Positions 27,301-39,347 of a stretch of 64,000 nucleotides of DNA are shown one piece after another (within the stretch, counting starts at the first letter, position 1; every line of letters begins with the position of its first letter). A program made the position numbers and the translations under genes. The notes under the pieces were generated by a model, which was given only the letters and a program-made list of their open reading frames with translations, had not been told where the DNA came from and ran no database searches. The stretch is from Progne subis subis (taxonomy: Eukaryota > Chordata > Aves > Passeriformes > Hirundinidae): NCBI GenBank assembly GCA_022316685.1, contig JAKJHU010000030.1, forward strand, positions 17,378,018-17,442,017. The letters run 5' to 3'.

Positions 27301-28064
27301 TTAATTAAAAACCAAAACAAAAACCCTCTCAAAACCTGAAAGAAAAACACAAATGTACCTGCAGCCAATTTAATTGTCAGAAAGCACATTTTGAGTTTTC
27401 AGCTTCTCACTCAAGTGCAAAAGAAAGAAGTAACATTAATCATTAAAGATGTTCAAGTTTTACAGGAGTACAACAGTAAAACAGGCATTAAACTGCAAAA
27501 TCAGCATCAGACAACTGAAGCTATTCTTTATTTTATCATCAGCTTCTAGCTGTTCCTTCATATCTACCAGCCTGACTAAAGAGAATTTAAATATTTAAGC
27601 TTAATCGCTGTCTCCAGACAGTCGTGCACAACATCTGCTACTTTAGGAGAAAGATTCAGAATTGCCTGGTCATGATAACTGAGCTATCCCTTGAGTGCAA
27701 AGATGTCCTTTCAGCTGGAGCTGGGACACAGTGGAATGATAATCAAGACAGTCTTGTGGTGATCCCACATGTGCACTACTTATTCTCAGAACAGATGTCA
27801 TCATTCTCTAAAAATTCCAACTAGCTCACAAAGTAATATTAACTCAATGATTAAAATCAACTCTTCAAAATCTATTTGAGTAATACAAATCATGGAGCTT
27901 CTGTGGATATAAAAGCATGTCTGGTCAGAACAAAGCAAAGCCTGTCTTTTAAGAGACTGTATCAGTAATCTGTCTATATTTACTATTTAGGCTTTTTTCT
28001 TTAAAAAAGAAATTAACCACACATCTACATAATTCCCTTTTCATACGATCATTACAGATTTACA

Positions 28065-28415
28065 TAATGGTTTGGGTTGGAAGAGACCTCAAAGAGCATC
28101 TAGCTCCACCCCCTGCCATGGGCACACCTTCCACTAGACCACGTTGCTCAAGCTCCCATCCACACTGGCCTTGAACACTTCCAGGGATGGGGCATCCCCA
28201 GCTTCTCTGGGCAGCCTGTACCAGTGTCTCACCACTCTCACAGCAGAGAATTTCTTCTCTTTGTCTAATTCAGTTTAAAGCCATTCTCTCTTGTCCTGAC
28301 ACTCCATGCCCTTGTAAAACATCCCTCTCTGACTTCTCCTGTAACCACCTTTAGGCCCTGGGAGGCTGCTCTAAGGTCTCCCCAGAGTCTCCTCTTCTCC
28401 AACTTTCTCAGATTT
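28065..28415 (-). mobile_element. CR1 LINE 3' fragment in antisense orientation
   Basis: The plus strand reads the reverse complement of a well-preserved CR1 3' end: 'atggtttgggttggaagaga', 'ccctgccatgggcacacctt', 'ccagggatggggcatcccca' and 'ctgggcagcctgtaccagtg'. It is among the least diverged repeats in the window. It lies in the same sense as ASAP1. An open frame of 93 codons across its 5' end is a repeat shadow. Confidence 0.9.
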
Positions 28416-31400
28416 TCTGAAGAAGAAAGGTGTTGCATTACAAAAGACATCTCCCACTTGCATGAGAATTTTTTTAAAAAATATCTTTTTTTGCATGAAT
28501 GTAAGATTATACTGAAGAAATCAACAGAAAGGTGTATAGAGTGCAAATACTCTCAAACTCGACCTATAGTACAATATAACAGTTGTTTCTCCCCCTGTGA
28601 GTTTGAGAAAAAAGCCCTATTATTTTAGCAATAGAATGAACTTTAAAATGTGTGTTTACTTGACGCAATTACATAACACTCATGCTCTAAAAAAAATATC
28701 ATAAAACAATCTTGCAGCTTTTAGTAATTACTGTTAAAGATGCCTAAGCCTGGCTAGAAATATGGCAGGGTTTCTTTTTTTAATCTGGTGTGACTGCATG
28801 ACAAAAATCTAAATTTAGTCTCTAAAAAGGAGCAAAAAACTTGCAAATCTTCCTAAATTTCAGTAGTTTTAAACAATGTAGCATGAAACCTTCGTATTCA
28901 ATAAACTGCTATAGAGTGGCATGTTCTGACAATATTACAAAATTTAAATAAAATTTGGGTGGATGATTTTTTTTGCTTTTGTTTTTATTTTGCCTTTTGT
29001 TTTTTTAATAGGTTGAGAACAGAGAAGTCCTTTGGAAGAGCACTTCCATGATTCTCATTTTGTGAGGTACGCCTTTGTGTTTTGTTGGGCCTTCCACTGA
29101 AAACTTATTGAATGCAAACTCACCAGAATCAGTAAACATGTCTGCTCTGATTTTTCAGTTGAAACTTGTTCCAAAATTGCATCTAACTGGATCCAAAATC
29201 TCCTCTGAAAATTATTTTAATTATAATAGAAAAAGTGTTGTAACTAGGAGATAATATGTAGCAATTCACCCAGCTGAACAGACTGCCCTTCTCACTCATG
29301 GACAAGCAAATGAGTCTATGACCTCTTATTATTTCAGAAAACCTATCAGTTGTTAAAAGTTCACAATTTTTTAATAACTTCAGGGAAACAGGTAAAGGCA
29401 TGCACACATAAAATGATTTCTTTTCCGTCACATTCTTTATGAAAAGGTGTTTCTGATCTGAGCTACAGTAGGAATTACACCAGACTGAGAGGCTGGGAAA
29501 CAGAGCTTACTTTCATTAAATCTGTTTAATTTCCCTTCCATTTCTGTTCAGAAAATAGTTCCAGTTTGCAACCTTGCTCAGAATAAAGAAAATGATTAGT
29601 TAATCCACAAACTAGCTCATAGTCACTGAGATAGGTGCAGGTTGTGCTGAATTAAATTAGCAGTAAAAATAACGACCTAAGATACTTCAGGCAGCAGCGC
29701 CATAACAGCACAGAGCCTGAAACGGCCTGCAAAAGCCCAGAGAGAGCTCCAACCCCGATGCAACATCCAGTTAAAAATCAAACAGCTGCAAGGATGGAAT
29801 CATCCCCTTTGCCTTAACACAGCAGGCTCAACACTGAAGTTCAGGAGCTGCTTGAGGAGTTCTTAGGTCACCCACAACACATCAACAACAGCATCGGGAG
29901 CTACAGAACACCCACTTCAACCACTCGTTTTCAAGCCGGTGTTTCACAGATCTCACTGCTTTAGGTAAGGAGGTGTACAGAAACCAACTCAGCTTGAAAG
30001 CAGCAAAACTGTTTCTTCACTGTAGCTTGCACACACAAAGACTCCAAAGGAGATTTTTGCTAGCCACATCCTGACTGTCCTGCATCTCCCCATGCAAATT
30101 AATAACTATAAATTTGGGAGAGTTGCAGATTTTTTGCATGTCTAACAGTAGAGCTTGTTTATATCTTGTTTCCCAGCAAATAAAGCTTTTTTTTGCATTT
30201 ACAGATAATAAAAAAATAATGCAAACCAAGTCCAGTTTAAACTGCAATCAGTTTAAATAGGGCACATAAAACAGTTATACAAACAAAAGAAATTCAAAGA
30301 AGAGCAATACAAGCACCAGAAGCACCCACCATTCTTTATTCCTCTGACTGCCGTCAAATCTGACATAAAAACTTCTAAAACACACACACTCCACACAAAT
30401 AATGCAGAACACCGTGTATTTATCTTCTATATTTTGTTTCTCTTTGCACAGACTTTATCACATTCAGCCTGCACTGATGTATCTCCCAAACCATGAAAGC
30501 AATTACACTGTATTCCTACCCTAGAAGTAAGTCACCAGTGATGACAAAATATGTATTTTTACTTAACTCTATGCATGCTGTCCACTGTCCTAATAAGCAT
30601 ATCAATGTCTGTACCTATTCCACATAGTTAAAATCAGGGGGCAGCAATTCTGTCAAACACTAACCTAACAGGTTGATTTTTGACAAATCTATCAACGGCC
30701 ATGGCTTCATAGCAAGAGAAAAGAAAAACCAAACCAGTTAGTTATGGAAAAGTTACAGATGTTAATCTAGGTTACATAATAAAATAAAATACATCATTTT
30801 AAATGTAAACTTACAATCACTCTAGTCAGTAGCCACAGACAATAGCACTGTTAAAATTTTGAACATAGACAGTTTTTCTATTAAAACTTTAGCTGATCTG
30901 AATACTGTGGAATTATATTTCCATGCCTAAGACTACCAGGCAAACACCATAATTAAATAATTAATACTATTTCCTTCCATACCAAATGTTTTGCTCAGGC
31001 CAACATATTCAGTAGAACTAAAAGACCCTATTAAATCCATCTCCTAGATACGTGCTCCTGAAGAATCGACAAATACTTGATGAACTAAGTACATAATCCA
31101 AAACAACAATTAACTGCAACCTATGCAACAATAGCAAAAACCTGTCTTCTTTCAGCATCATTATGCTTGTACCTTCAAGCAAGCACAGGGCAAGAGAAGA
31201 GCTGTACACTGTCTTGCTTTAAAGTCATTTGGAAGACATTTCCTCATGACTGACCTAGTCCATAGAAATTACCCTGAAACCTCAGATAGGAAGCAGTGCA
31301 CTGATATTCCTTGGAAACCAGCTCTGGAAGTTTACCCATTTTCACACTCCTACTTATTGACAGCAGAGCAGGGGGAACATTTAAATGATGCTCATAACAA

Positions 31401-31948
31401 GCATGAAAAAACCCCAGCACTGAAGCTTCAAGGCTGAAGTGCTGAGACTGTATAATCTCTTCTGCTGCATTATTTTGCTCCTCTCTTTTCACAAATTCTG
31501 TTTTCATATTATTTCCCTCACTCCACATTAATCTTTTCATCTTTAACTCATTTCTTAAACCAAGTCTCACTCGGCAGATTTTTGCAGTCAGAGTTCTGTG
31601 CTTACTTGATGTAACGAAGGGCTGGGGAAACCTCCACTAATGCTCCTAAACAAAACTCACCCTTCATCTTCCCTCTAAAAATCCCAATATTCAAGCATTT
31701 TTTCTATTGCAACAACTGACAACACTGAAAACACCAAGAAGTACCGCAGCAACATTTAAGTTCAGACAGCTGCTTTACGAACTAATCTTTGAGACGCCAG
31801 AGTAAGAAAGCTTTCCGTAACTAGCTCAACACAAGGGCAAAGTCCCACAATTAAAAGACCAGATTACATGCATACCAGCGCCTCTGGCTCCTGTGGATTT
31901 GGGCGGGTGGTGCTGCCCCGTCCCTGATGCTCTCTCAAAGGCATACAG

Positions 31949-31994
<46 letters not shown>
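31949..31994 (+). repeat. Poly(A)46 on plus (U46 in the ASAP1 pre-mRNA)
   Basis: An uninterrupted run of 46 A. In the sense of ASAP1 it is a poly(U) tract starting 51 nt into the intron after the MPDQ exon. It follows a short GC-rich segment (about 31,880-31,948), so it might be the tail of a small retroposed sequence; no source or target-site duplication was identified. Confidence 0.97.
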
Positions 31995-31996
<2 letters not shown>

Positions 31997-32045
31997 AACA
32001 AGGATTTAAAACTAGGGGATATGGTGTGGGGTGTGGACGATTTAC

Positions 32046-32175
32046 CTCCTCCAGCAGCGTGACCGTGTTCCTGCAGTTCTGCAAGCGGGTGGTGAAGCTG
32101 GAGGTGGTCGGGGAGTTGTAATCCTCTGTGGTCTCGGCGATGAACTCCGACACGGTGATCTGGTCCGGCATGATC
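32046..32175 (-). CDS. ASAP1: ASAP1 second coding exon (MPDQ exon, start of BAR domain)
   Basis: The minus strand from 32171 down to 32046 gives exactly 42 codons, beginning MPDQITVSEFIAETTEDYNS and ending TVTLLEE, then a 5' splice site GAG|GTAAAT (GT at 32045-32044). This is nearly identical to the ASAP1 segment after the MRSS leader in mammals; Thr6 and Gln31 are differences from the human sequence as I recall it. ASAP2 and ASAP3 diverge sooner. A CAG at 32178-32176 is the likely 3' splice site. Splicing there adds G+ATC before the ATG, completes the Arg codon of the upstream exon (CG+G), inserts one Ile and stays in frame. The exon ends in phase 0, as expected for the next ASAP1 exon (mammalian ALDQDR). 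Transcripts from the adjacent CpG island could instead start translation at the ATG at 32171 (A at -3), giving a form without the MRSS leader. Confidence 0.95.
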
Positions 32176-32291
32176 CTGCCCCACCGGTAAAGCCCAGGAG
32201 AAGCCGGGCACACAGATCCGGAGAGAGGGGAAGCCAAGTTTCGAGGGGAGAGGAGGTGGGGGGGAGGGAGTAGAAAAATAAGAAAAAAAAA

Positions 32292-32306
32292 ATATATATA
32301 TATATA
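32292..32306 (+). repeat. (TA)n run beside the CpG island
   Basis: A short alternating TA run preceded by an A run, between the CpG island and the MPDQ exon. It would lie in the 5' UTR of transcripts from the island. It could act as a TATA-like element for a start near 32,270 on the minus strand, but nothing further supports that. Confidence 0.85.
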
Positions 32307-32339
32307 GAGAGGGAAGAAGATGTTAACAGCCAGCAGAGA

Positions 32340-32880
32340 CCCACAGCATCAAAGCACCGGAGCCGCAGAGGAAGGCTGAGGCTTCGCCCGCTACATCCAG
32401 CCTCTCCCTGGCCGCCCCCTCCTCCTCCGGGCAGGAGGTGAAGGGGGAGAGGCCCCCGCACGGCGCCCCTCGCTCGGCCCCGCCGGTGGGGAGCGCTCCC
32501 GCGGCCGCCTCCGAGCAGCCCAGCCCGGCCCGGCCGCGGCGCTGCGGGGAGGGCGGCGGGAGGGGAGCGGCGACCGCGCCGGGCTCAGCCCCTTTCCCCA
32601 CCCGCGCCGACCCCCCCACACCCCCCGCCCCAGCCGCCGCTCCCGCCCGCGTCGAGCACTGACTTGTGCGGGCTCGGGCTGCGCCCCCCGGGCGGGGAGG
32701 CGGGGCCGGGCCGGGCGCGGCGGGGCCGCGGAGCCGCGCTGACGGGCACGCGCCGCCCGCCGCCGCTACCCGCGACAACGAGGAAGCGGATCCGCGCAGG
32801 CGCGGCCGCAGCTCCCCTCCCCCGGCCCCGCGGTTTCTGAGGGGGAGAGGCTGCCGCTCTTTCGTTTTCTTGTCGTAAAA
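32340..32880 (-). promoter_or_regulatory. ASAP1: CpG island, probable internal promoter of ASAP1
   Basis: This is by far the most GC- and CpG-rich stretch in the window, with dense CG dinucleotides in a sequence otherwise depleted of them. Candidate Sp1/KLF GC boxes are visible at about 32621-32632 and 32642-32648 (C-rich on plus) and 32690-32706 (gggcgggg and aggcgggg). No TATA box at a useful distance was seen inside the island; a (TA)n run lies at 32292-32306 on its downstream side. The island ends about 170 bp before the MPDQ exon, so a transcript starting here would read into that exon as its first coding exon. Coordinates are judged by eye. The island could also fire towards the plus strand, but no plus-strand gene was recognised. 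Confidence 0.8.
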
Positions 32881-33501
32881 AAGGGTTTTTTGGTGGAAGC
32901 TGACGAGGTCGGGGGGTGTTGGGCTGCAGTACTGTCCCTGAGCGGGAGAAGGAGCTTTCCCGTGCCTTCTGGCAAGCGGGGAGGGACCCTGCCTGCCTCG
33001 GGCTGCGGGTCCGGTCCCTGTCCAGAGAAGCCTCCAGGGCGAGTCAGAGGGGCTCGTACTCCTTTTTTTCCTCTTGTTTAAGTCCGTCACAGCCGGTCGG
33101 AGCCTTAGCCGCCGGTGATGTACAGCCGCGGATTCGTGCAGCCACCGCTGTGGGAGCTATCCCTCTCTGCAGTCTTGACTGCATAGGTTTTAACCCTCAT
33201 TAGACTTAGTTAATTTTTAAGAAGTTCTGCTATGAATCAGAGAAGCCCTTGAAGTTGCTGTTGCCGATTTTGCGTTACTAGTTCTGTTCCTGAGCCTTTC
33301 CAGAGGAGAGCTGTCTTGTCTCAGTGTTGCCATGGCCGGATCGCACAGCCCAGCGCGGTGTCCCAGCAGCAGCACTGGCCCGAGACCTGAACCGCGGATT
33401 TAGAGCCCTGTGTCTGCTTACAAGCAGGACTTATGAATAGTTAGCATGTCCTTTATCCATTATTGCATCATATAACTCAGGGAACTGACAGACAGCTCTA
33501 T

Positions 33502-33530
33502 TTTTTTTTGTTTTGTTTTGTTTTGTTTTA
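33502..33530 (+). repeat. T-run followed by GTTTT repeats
   Basis: A T9 run leads into GTTTT units, closely resembling the tract at 11661-11690. It lies in the ASAP1 intron upstream of the CpG island. Confidence 0.9.
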
Positions 33531-33956
33531 AAGCTTAGGTTTGGGGTCCCATATGTTCTTTTCTGAAGAAGTCTAGGTCTCAGGAGGCTCAAGTAATTGT
33601 GGTGATCTGCTGCATCAGTGTGATTTATTTAGTCATACTGTGTGATTTCCTCCTCCTTGTGTTTGGGATCCTCTCCACAGAAGCTGAGCCATTCAGGAAT
33701 GGTTAATATTCTCAAATCTGAACAATAGAGAATGAGCAATACTATACAGCATTATCAATTTCAAAAGATTTTGTGCTCTCTGTATAAGTACCTACCACAT
33801 TACAATGTACCTACGCCTGTATATGGTTTTGTAGGTAATTCTAATAAAATGCCTGTTGAAACTCAAAAATAGTTGACAGTATCAACTAAAAACTGCAGTG
33901 GCTGAAGTGCCTGAGTAAAGATAAAAAAAGGAGACACCTGATTTGAGTATACCCAT

Positions 33957-33976
33957 AAAAAAAAAAAAAAAAAAAA
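33957..33976 (+). repeat. Poly(A)20 run
   Basis: Twenty A followed by GAAAAATATT in the ASAP1 intron. Confidence 0.93.
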
Positions 33977-36900
33977 GAAAAATATTTCTATGCAGTCCTG
34001 TCAGCAAAAATATATCCTTAGCAATAGTCCTGCCTGAACAGGTTTCTGTGATTTCATCACCTTAAGTAGAAGCCCTCCATATGGCCATGTGATTGCTGCT
34101 GCTGCTTCACGTGATCCAGGCTTTCTGGCACAAAGGCTCTGAGCTCGTACAGATTGTTAAACGTCATGAGACTCTGAAAGGTAGAGTAGGCAAGAGGAGG
34201 AGGAAGCCAAGAAAAGAACTGTGTGGGAGTTGCACTGAAAAATGGATTTGGGCAAAAAGAATGAAGCACTGAAGAAGCAAGGGGAGAGGTAGGAAGAAAA
34301 TCAATTGATGATCGTGTTCATAAGAGCGGTGGAGGAGGAAGAAAGACCAAGAAGATCAAAATGGCTGGTGGCAGTCAAAAGCAGTATGGAAAGGAGAGTA
34401 AAGAACCGGCTGGGGGGCTGGGCCAGGGAAGAGCTGTTGGTAACATCCAAAAGAGTTGTTTTGGCCTAGCCTCCTTGGAAACTGGATGGGTGAGGGATAT
34501 GGCCCGAGGGCCAAGCAGGGTCTCTGGTCATCCCCTGTAATTTCCTACTGAACATCAATCATGGGCTGTCACACAGCTGTTCCTGGGCCAGACTGGTGGT
34601 CTGCAGGTCAGCCACAGTGCTCACATTAGGAAGATTCCTGATCCCTCACTGGCAGATTTCAAGTGAGGATGAATCCATCACCCTGATGGACAAACTGGTT
34701 TAATTAATTGGGTACTCTCACTGTTAGGGTTGAATTGTGCTTCTTCAGGCTGAAGTTACTGAGCTTGGCCATTAATCTCTGGATTGTAACATAACCTCAT
34801 CTGCTATCCCAAACAAATCCCCTCAGAAGCTGAACATACTGCTAAATACATTATTTCTTTGATGCTATTTTCTAAAAATTTAAACTACAGAATCAAAGAG
34901 CATGTTCAGCTAAGAAAGGGAGTTGACAGACCAGCCAAACTGTAGCAGTGAAGAGTGACAGAAGTGAAGGCAGTGCAGAGAGTAAGTGCAGCTGAGCTTT
35001 TGTGTTTCCTCATGAGGAAAAACATTGTCTTATAAAAAGACTTTAAAAGTATAAGAAATAGAACGAATGCAGAAGAATACTGGTAAATAAAGAGACTAGC
35101 ACAAGGCCTAAAAATGAAAAAGGAAGATCATAATTGCCTTTTGGTCTGTTTTTGACAATTCTGAAATTGTTTACTCTGACAGAGAGAATACAATGCTGTT
35201 TTGCTACTTAGAAACAGCATTTTCCCTTCCTCTATTCAAATGTTAGTAGAGAAAATAGCCCTATAGGCATGACCTCTTTAGACTTGGATTATTTTCACTT
35301 AAACTCACTGGACACAAGATCAGTTAATTAATGTGATGTTAATAAAAATAAATTATACAAGCTGCCTGTAAAAATGTGCTGATGTTTAAACTGGTTAAAT
35401 TATGTAAGTATTTCAAATAGCATTTAGTGAATTTCAGATTTCACCATGTTTCCTGTTTTGAATTACGATCAGTATCTGAGATTCAGTTCTAAATTTGTAA
35501 GATGCACCTCTCTTTAAATTGTCTCTATGTGAAATCACTGTTTCACTTCACAAATGTCAAAGAATAATCATCAGAGTGTGAAAGTTATATTTCACATCGT
35601 CTGCTGTAACGCCATCTTAGTCTGTGCTAGATCCTGTGTGAGGCTTTGCCACAGTCTTTTTCTCATGGAAGGTTTGCCAATGAAGTTCTGCTTATCTCAC
35701 TCCTCTTGGTATTCTGAAGTGAAATAAATCGCCTTGTCCACCCTGGACAAGCTAATGCCAGTGAGGATCATGCAAGCAGCACTGGAAATCGCTTACTCCT
35801 TACTGCTGATGCATTGCAGTCAAGGAAGTTGTGCTGCCTTGCCATCCCACCCAATGATTCAGTCTACAAATTCACTTGATTCCCTGGCTTTTATTGTGAT
35901 TGCAAACAGAGGAGTTAATTACAGCAAACTGACAATAATTCTGCAGTACTGGTGATAGTCATCATGCTTAGGGAGAGGCTAAGGAACATTGCAGTGGTGA
36001 ACTACCAACAGCGTTATGCAATAAACTGAATAGCAATTATAGTATTTTTAATTATATAGTATTTTTGACAGTTTATATTTAGATTGAGTTCATCAGTTCA
36101 CTGACAGGAGCTTAGCAGGAGTAAACAGGTGATAATGTCGTCATCATTGTGAACTTTGCAGCATGACCAGTGTGTGCCAGAGGTGAAGAACTACGTGGCA
36201 CTTTCATAGCTATTAACATCATCAATGCAATTAACTATTGAAACCACACAGCAATGAGGTAAAGAACAGCAAGATTATCTTTCTACTGTAGATAAGGAGC
36301 CAGATAGATGAGCTTGTGGCCCTGCTGTGTTTGTGGCTGTCTAGCTTTAGTCATGCAAAGTCATCTCTTCAGGGTATCAATACGTCATCTAGGCTGAAGC
36401 TGGTGGTGTATCTCCTGTGGGATGTGATTATGCTGCCTGCAGAGAGCAGCCCCAGGACCACCTTTAGGTCACACTTCCCTGCTGCACAAGAAGCAAACTC
36501 AAATGTGGTTGCTGCTTGGTCTTTGGAAACAAGCTTGAGCCAAGTCCCCGGCTGTGCACCAGTGTGTTGTCAAGCATGCTCAGACAAACTGCCTCCAGGG
36601 CCATTTGCAACCTCTCAGTATGGCAGTGAGGCGAGTTGTTAGCTGGAGAAGGAAATCACCGTGCACATCGGTTCTGTGCTGGGACTCCTTTTGATTAGTG
36701 CAGGTGCAGTCATGGCAGGATCTCACATGTGAAATTCAGGGGGTTTTGATTCTCAAGTATGAACATAATGCCTTTTTGCAAATACATGTTTACACTGATT
36801 TCTTGACTTGCAAGGTTCTCATCTTGGCTATTACTGCAGATAAAAATGGTGATTTTATAATATGATGGACAGTATCTATCTATTAAACTAAAATAATTTC

Positions 36901-38914
36901 AAATCATTGAAATGCACATGCTTTTCTTAGTAAACCATATAGTTGTTCTTTTCATGCTCCTTAGCACCTCCACAAATGTGGAGAGTGTCACCAGCTCAGC
37001 AGCAAATAGCAACAGAAGTAGTGGTGTGCTAAAATTCATCAGGAAAATATCTTTAGGCTATGTTTCCCTACTATGCTGCAGTCCTGAATATGTTTGTGGT
37101 TTGTTGGTAGATTCATCCATTTCAGCTAAACACAGCAGTCAGCAGTACTTCCTATCCTCCTCCTGATCCTAACTCACTTTATGAGGTCATTGTATGATGT
37201 CAGACATCCATGGCATCTGATACCTCATAAAGCTGATATGAGGTTCCCTGAGAAAACATCTATATGGTAAATTGCTGTTCCTACATTTTTATAGTTTTAC
37301 TTTCAAATAACTTCCGACAAAATTAATGGGAAAGGCTTATTTAAATTTATGGCCATAAGTGCTAGAATATCCACAAATATTTCTGAATATCAGCTCTTCG
37401 CTGTTGAGCTAGATGCTGGGCTTAGAGGATAAAAGAAGCTTCAAATCAATAAGAATCTCAGCGGGATGAGTTATGCTTTTGGTTTTGGAATATCTCACGT
37501 GCTAAAACTTGGTAAACTTTTTTTGTTAATGGAACTCTCATAGTTTTGTTTTGCCAAGCAAAACCACCCCATTTATGTGAGGACAAGTAACATCATCACT
37601 TTGTACTTCAGTGGGAAATGTTTAGTCAGGAGGCGTTTCACCTCCAGGAGCTGTGTCCTCTCAGAGGACGGTCGGACGGCTGACAGCCTTGTACAAAATG
37701 TAACAACTATGTATTTTAACCTGCAGCATGTTTACACGTTTAATATCACGTAAGTGCATAATGTACTCACAGGAAAAGGCAAAGTCTATTTTAAACACTG
37801 AAGCCTACATCACACATTGTGACTGGTGCTAATTTGCTTGAAGGGAACTTACATGGTAAACTGCAGAGTGTTTCTGCTTGAGAAAGAAGGCTGTTTGCTT
37901 TGACATTTACAAACAAACCTTTGAAATTATTGTGTTACTGAGACAGGATTGTCAGGTAACTTTTCAGTAAAAGAAAACTTCTCACCTAGGTCACACTGCT
38001 GAACATGAAGAAGACCAAAATGCAGGTCCAGGAAACATGCTGATTGTAATTCTGTGTTTTTTAAGGGACAGTATCTGCCATTGTGGCTTATGAACTACAT
38101 AAGCTGTGTTAAAAATTTGTGCTGCTGCTGTGACTGTTTTGAATGCAAGAATCAGCTGATTTCAATTTTAATATTGGCATGTCCCAGTATATATCTTCAA
38201 CTGGTATTTAAAATGAGATAGCAAATGTCTCAGAAACTACATGTTATTTTAAAAACCTTTTAGCACTTACAATGGTGGCTTAAACACAAGGGGTTTTTTT
38301 GCATTTTTTCAATATTAAGATGATAGCAAAAAGAGAGCCCATTGTGTTCTCATTATAAGTGACATTTTAGTCGCATTAAGATCTTGTGGTTTTAACACTA
38401 TGTGGACAAAATGAAAAAAGATTAAATCAAAACATCAGAAATATTTTGAATTATATATTTTGCATTTTATTTACTTGAATGTACTGAGTAAGTAGCTTGG
38501 CCGAATGATAAGGAAGCTCAAATAACCATCTCAAAGGACAGCTGAAAATAACAGCACTGAAAATGAAGTTCAGCATTGAGTTACACAAGATTTAGCTGAC
38601 TAATCTGCTGATTCAGTTTTGCCTTTGTTTTTTGGTTTTGTCATGCAAGATCAAGTGTCAAACAAATGCATAATGGCATTCCAGGCTCCCAGTAACAACA
38701 ACAAGCAATGGGCTGTTCCCCTGCCACCTCTGCATTCTCCAAAGAGAAAACAATAAAAAGCTCACCTGCAGCAAGAGGCAGCAGGCTCAGGACAGATATA
38801 CTCCTTTTCTTGTTACAGGTGTACTGAATTTGGTATTTCTATTTCACAGATGTTTTTGTTAGAGATGTTCATTTAAGAAACCTTCAGTTCATAGGAAGTG
38901 TAATAATGCATATG

Positions 38915-39347
38915 AAGGGTCTGGAGGGGGAGCCATACAAGGAGCAGCTGAGGTCACTTGGGTTGTTCAGCCTGGAGAGAAGGAGACTGAGGGGAGACCT
39001 CATTGTGATCTCCAACATCCTCACAAGGTGAAGAGGAGGGGCAGACACTGATCTCTTCTTTCTGGTGCCCAGAGACCTGATCCAAGGGAATGGCTGGAAC
39101 TTTTGTGACAGGAGGCATAGGTTGGATATTAGGAAAAGGTTTTTCCCCTAGAGGGTGGTTTGACGCTGGAATAGGCTCCCCAGGGAAATGGTCACAGCCC
39201 CAAGCCTGACAGAATGCAAGTTGCGCTTGGACAATGCTCTCATGCACATGGTGGGATTGTTGGGCATGGTCCTGTGCAAGAACAGGAGCTGAACGGAGTG
39301 ACATTGTGAGTCCTTTCCAACTCAGGATATTTTATGATTCTATGATT
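38915..39347 (+). mobile_element. CR1 LINE with intact 3' terminus
   Basis: This is a clear CR1 3' segment: 'gttcagcctggagagaagga', 'ctgaggggagacctcattgt', 'gtgacaggaggcataggttg', 'ggctccccagggaaatggtc', and 'gagtcctttccaactcagga', ending in 'tatgattctatgattctgtg'. It is 5'-truncated at about 430 bp. Open frames crossing it on the minus strand are shadows. It lies in the ASAP1 intron, antisense to the gene. Confidence 0.92.

Larger units (their letters stand above)
1..32045 (-). other. ASAP1: 5' part of the large ASAP1 intron after the MPDQ exon
   Basis: No further canonical ASAP1 exon was recognised here; in particular I found no frame resembling the mammalian ALDQDR/KKSVKAIYN segment on the minus strand. 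The interval is therefore taken as intron continuing past position 1. It carries eight CR1 fragments, poly(A) runs, AAT-type repeats, a G-run cluster at 27.25 kb, a CpG-enriched segment at 13.6-14.1 kb, and unclassified GC-richer stretches at 4.64-5.26 kb and 7.44-7.62 kb. The 4.64-5.26 kb stretch has several overlapping short frames on both strands and may be an old retroelement fragment, but I could not assign a family. Confidence 0.75.

Noticed and set aside
28265..28546. 93-codon minus-strand open frame
   Set aside because: It lies largely in a CR1 3' region, which is non-coding in intact elements.
32323..33090. 255-codon open frame on the minus strand across the CpG island
   Set aside because: It is Gly/Ala/Arg/Pro-rich low complexity, as expected where GC-rich sequence has few stop codons. 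Overlapping frames on both strands are open too.
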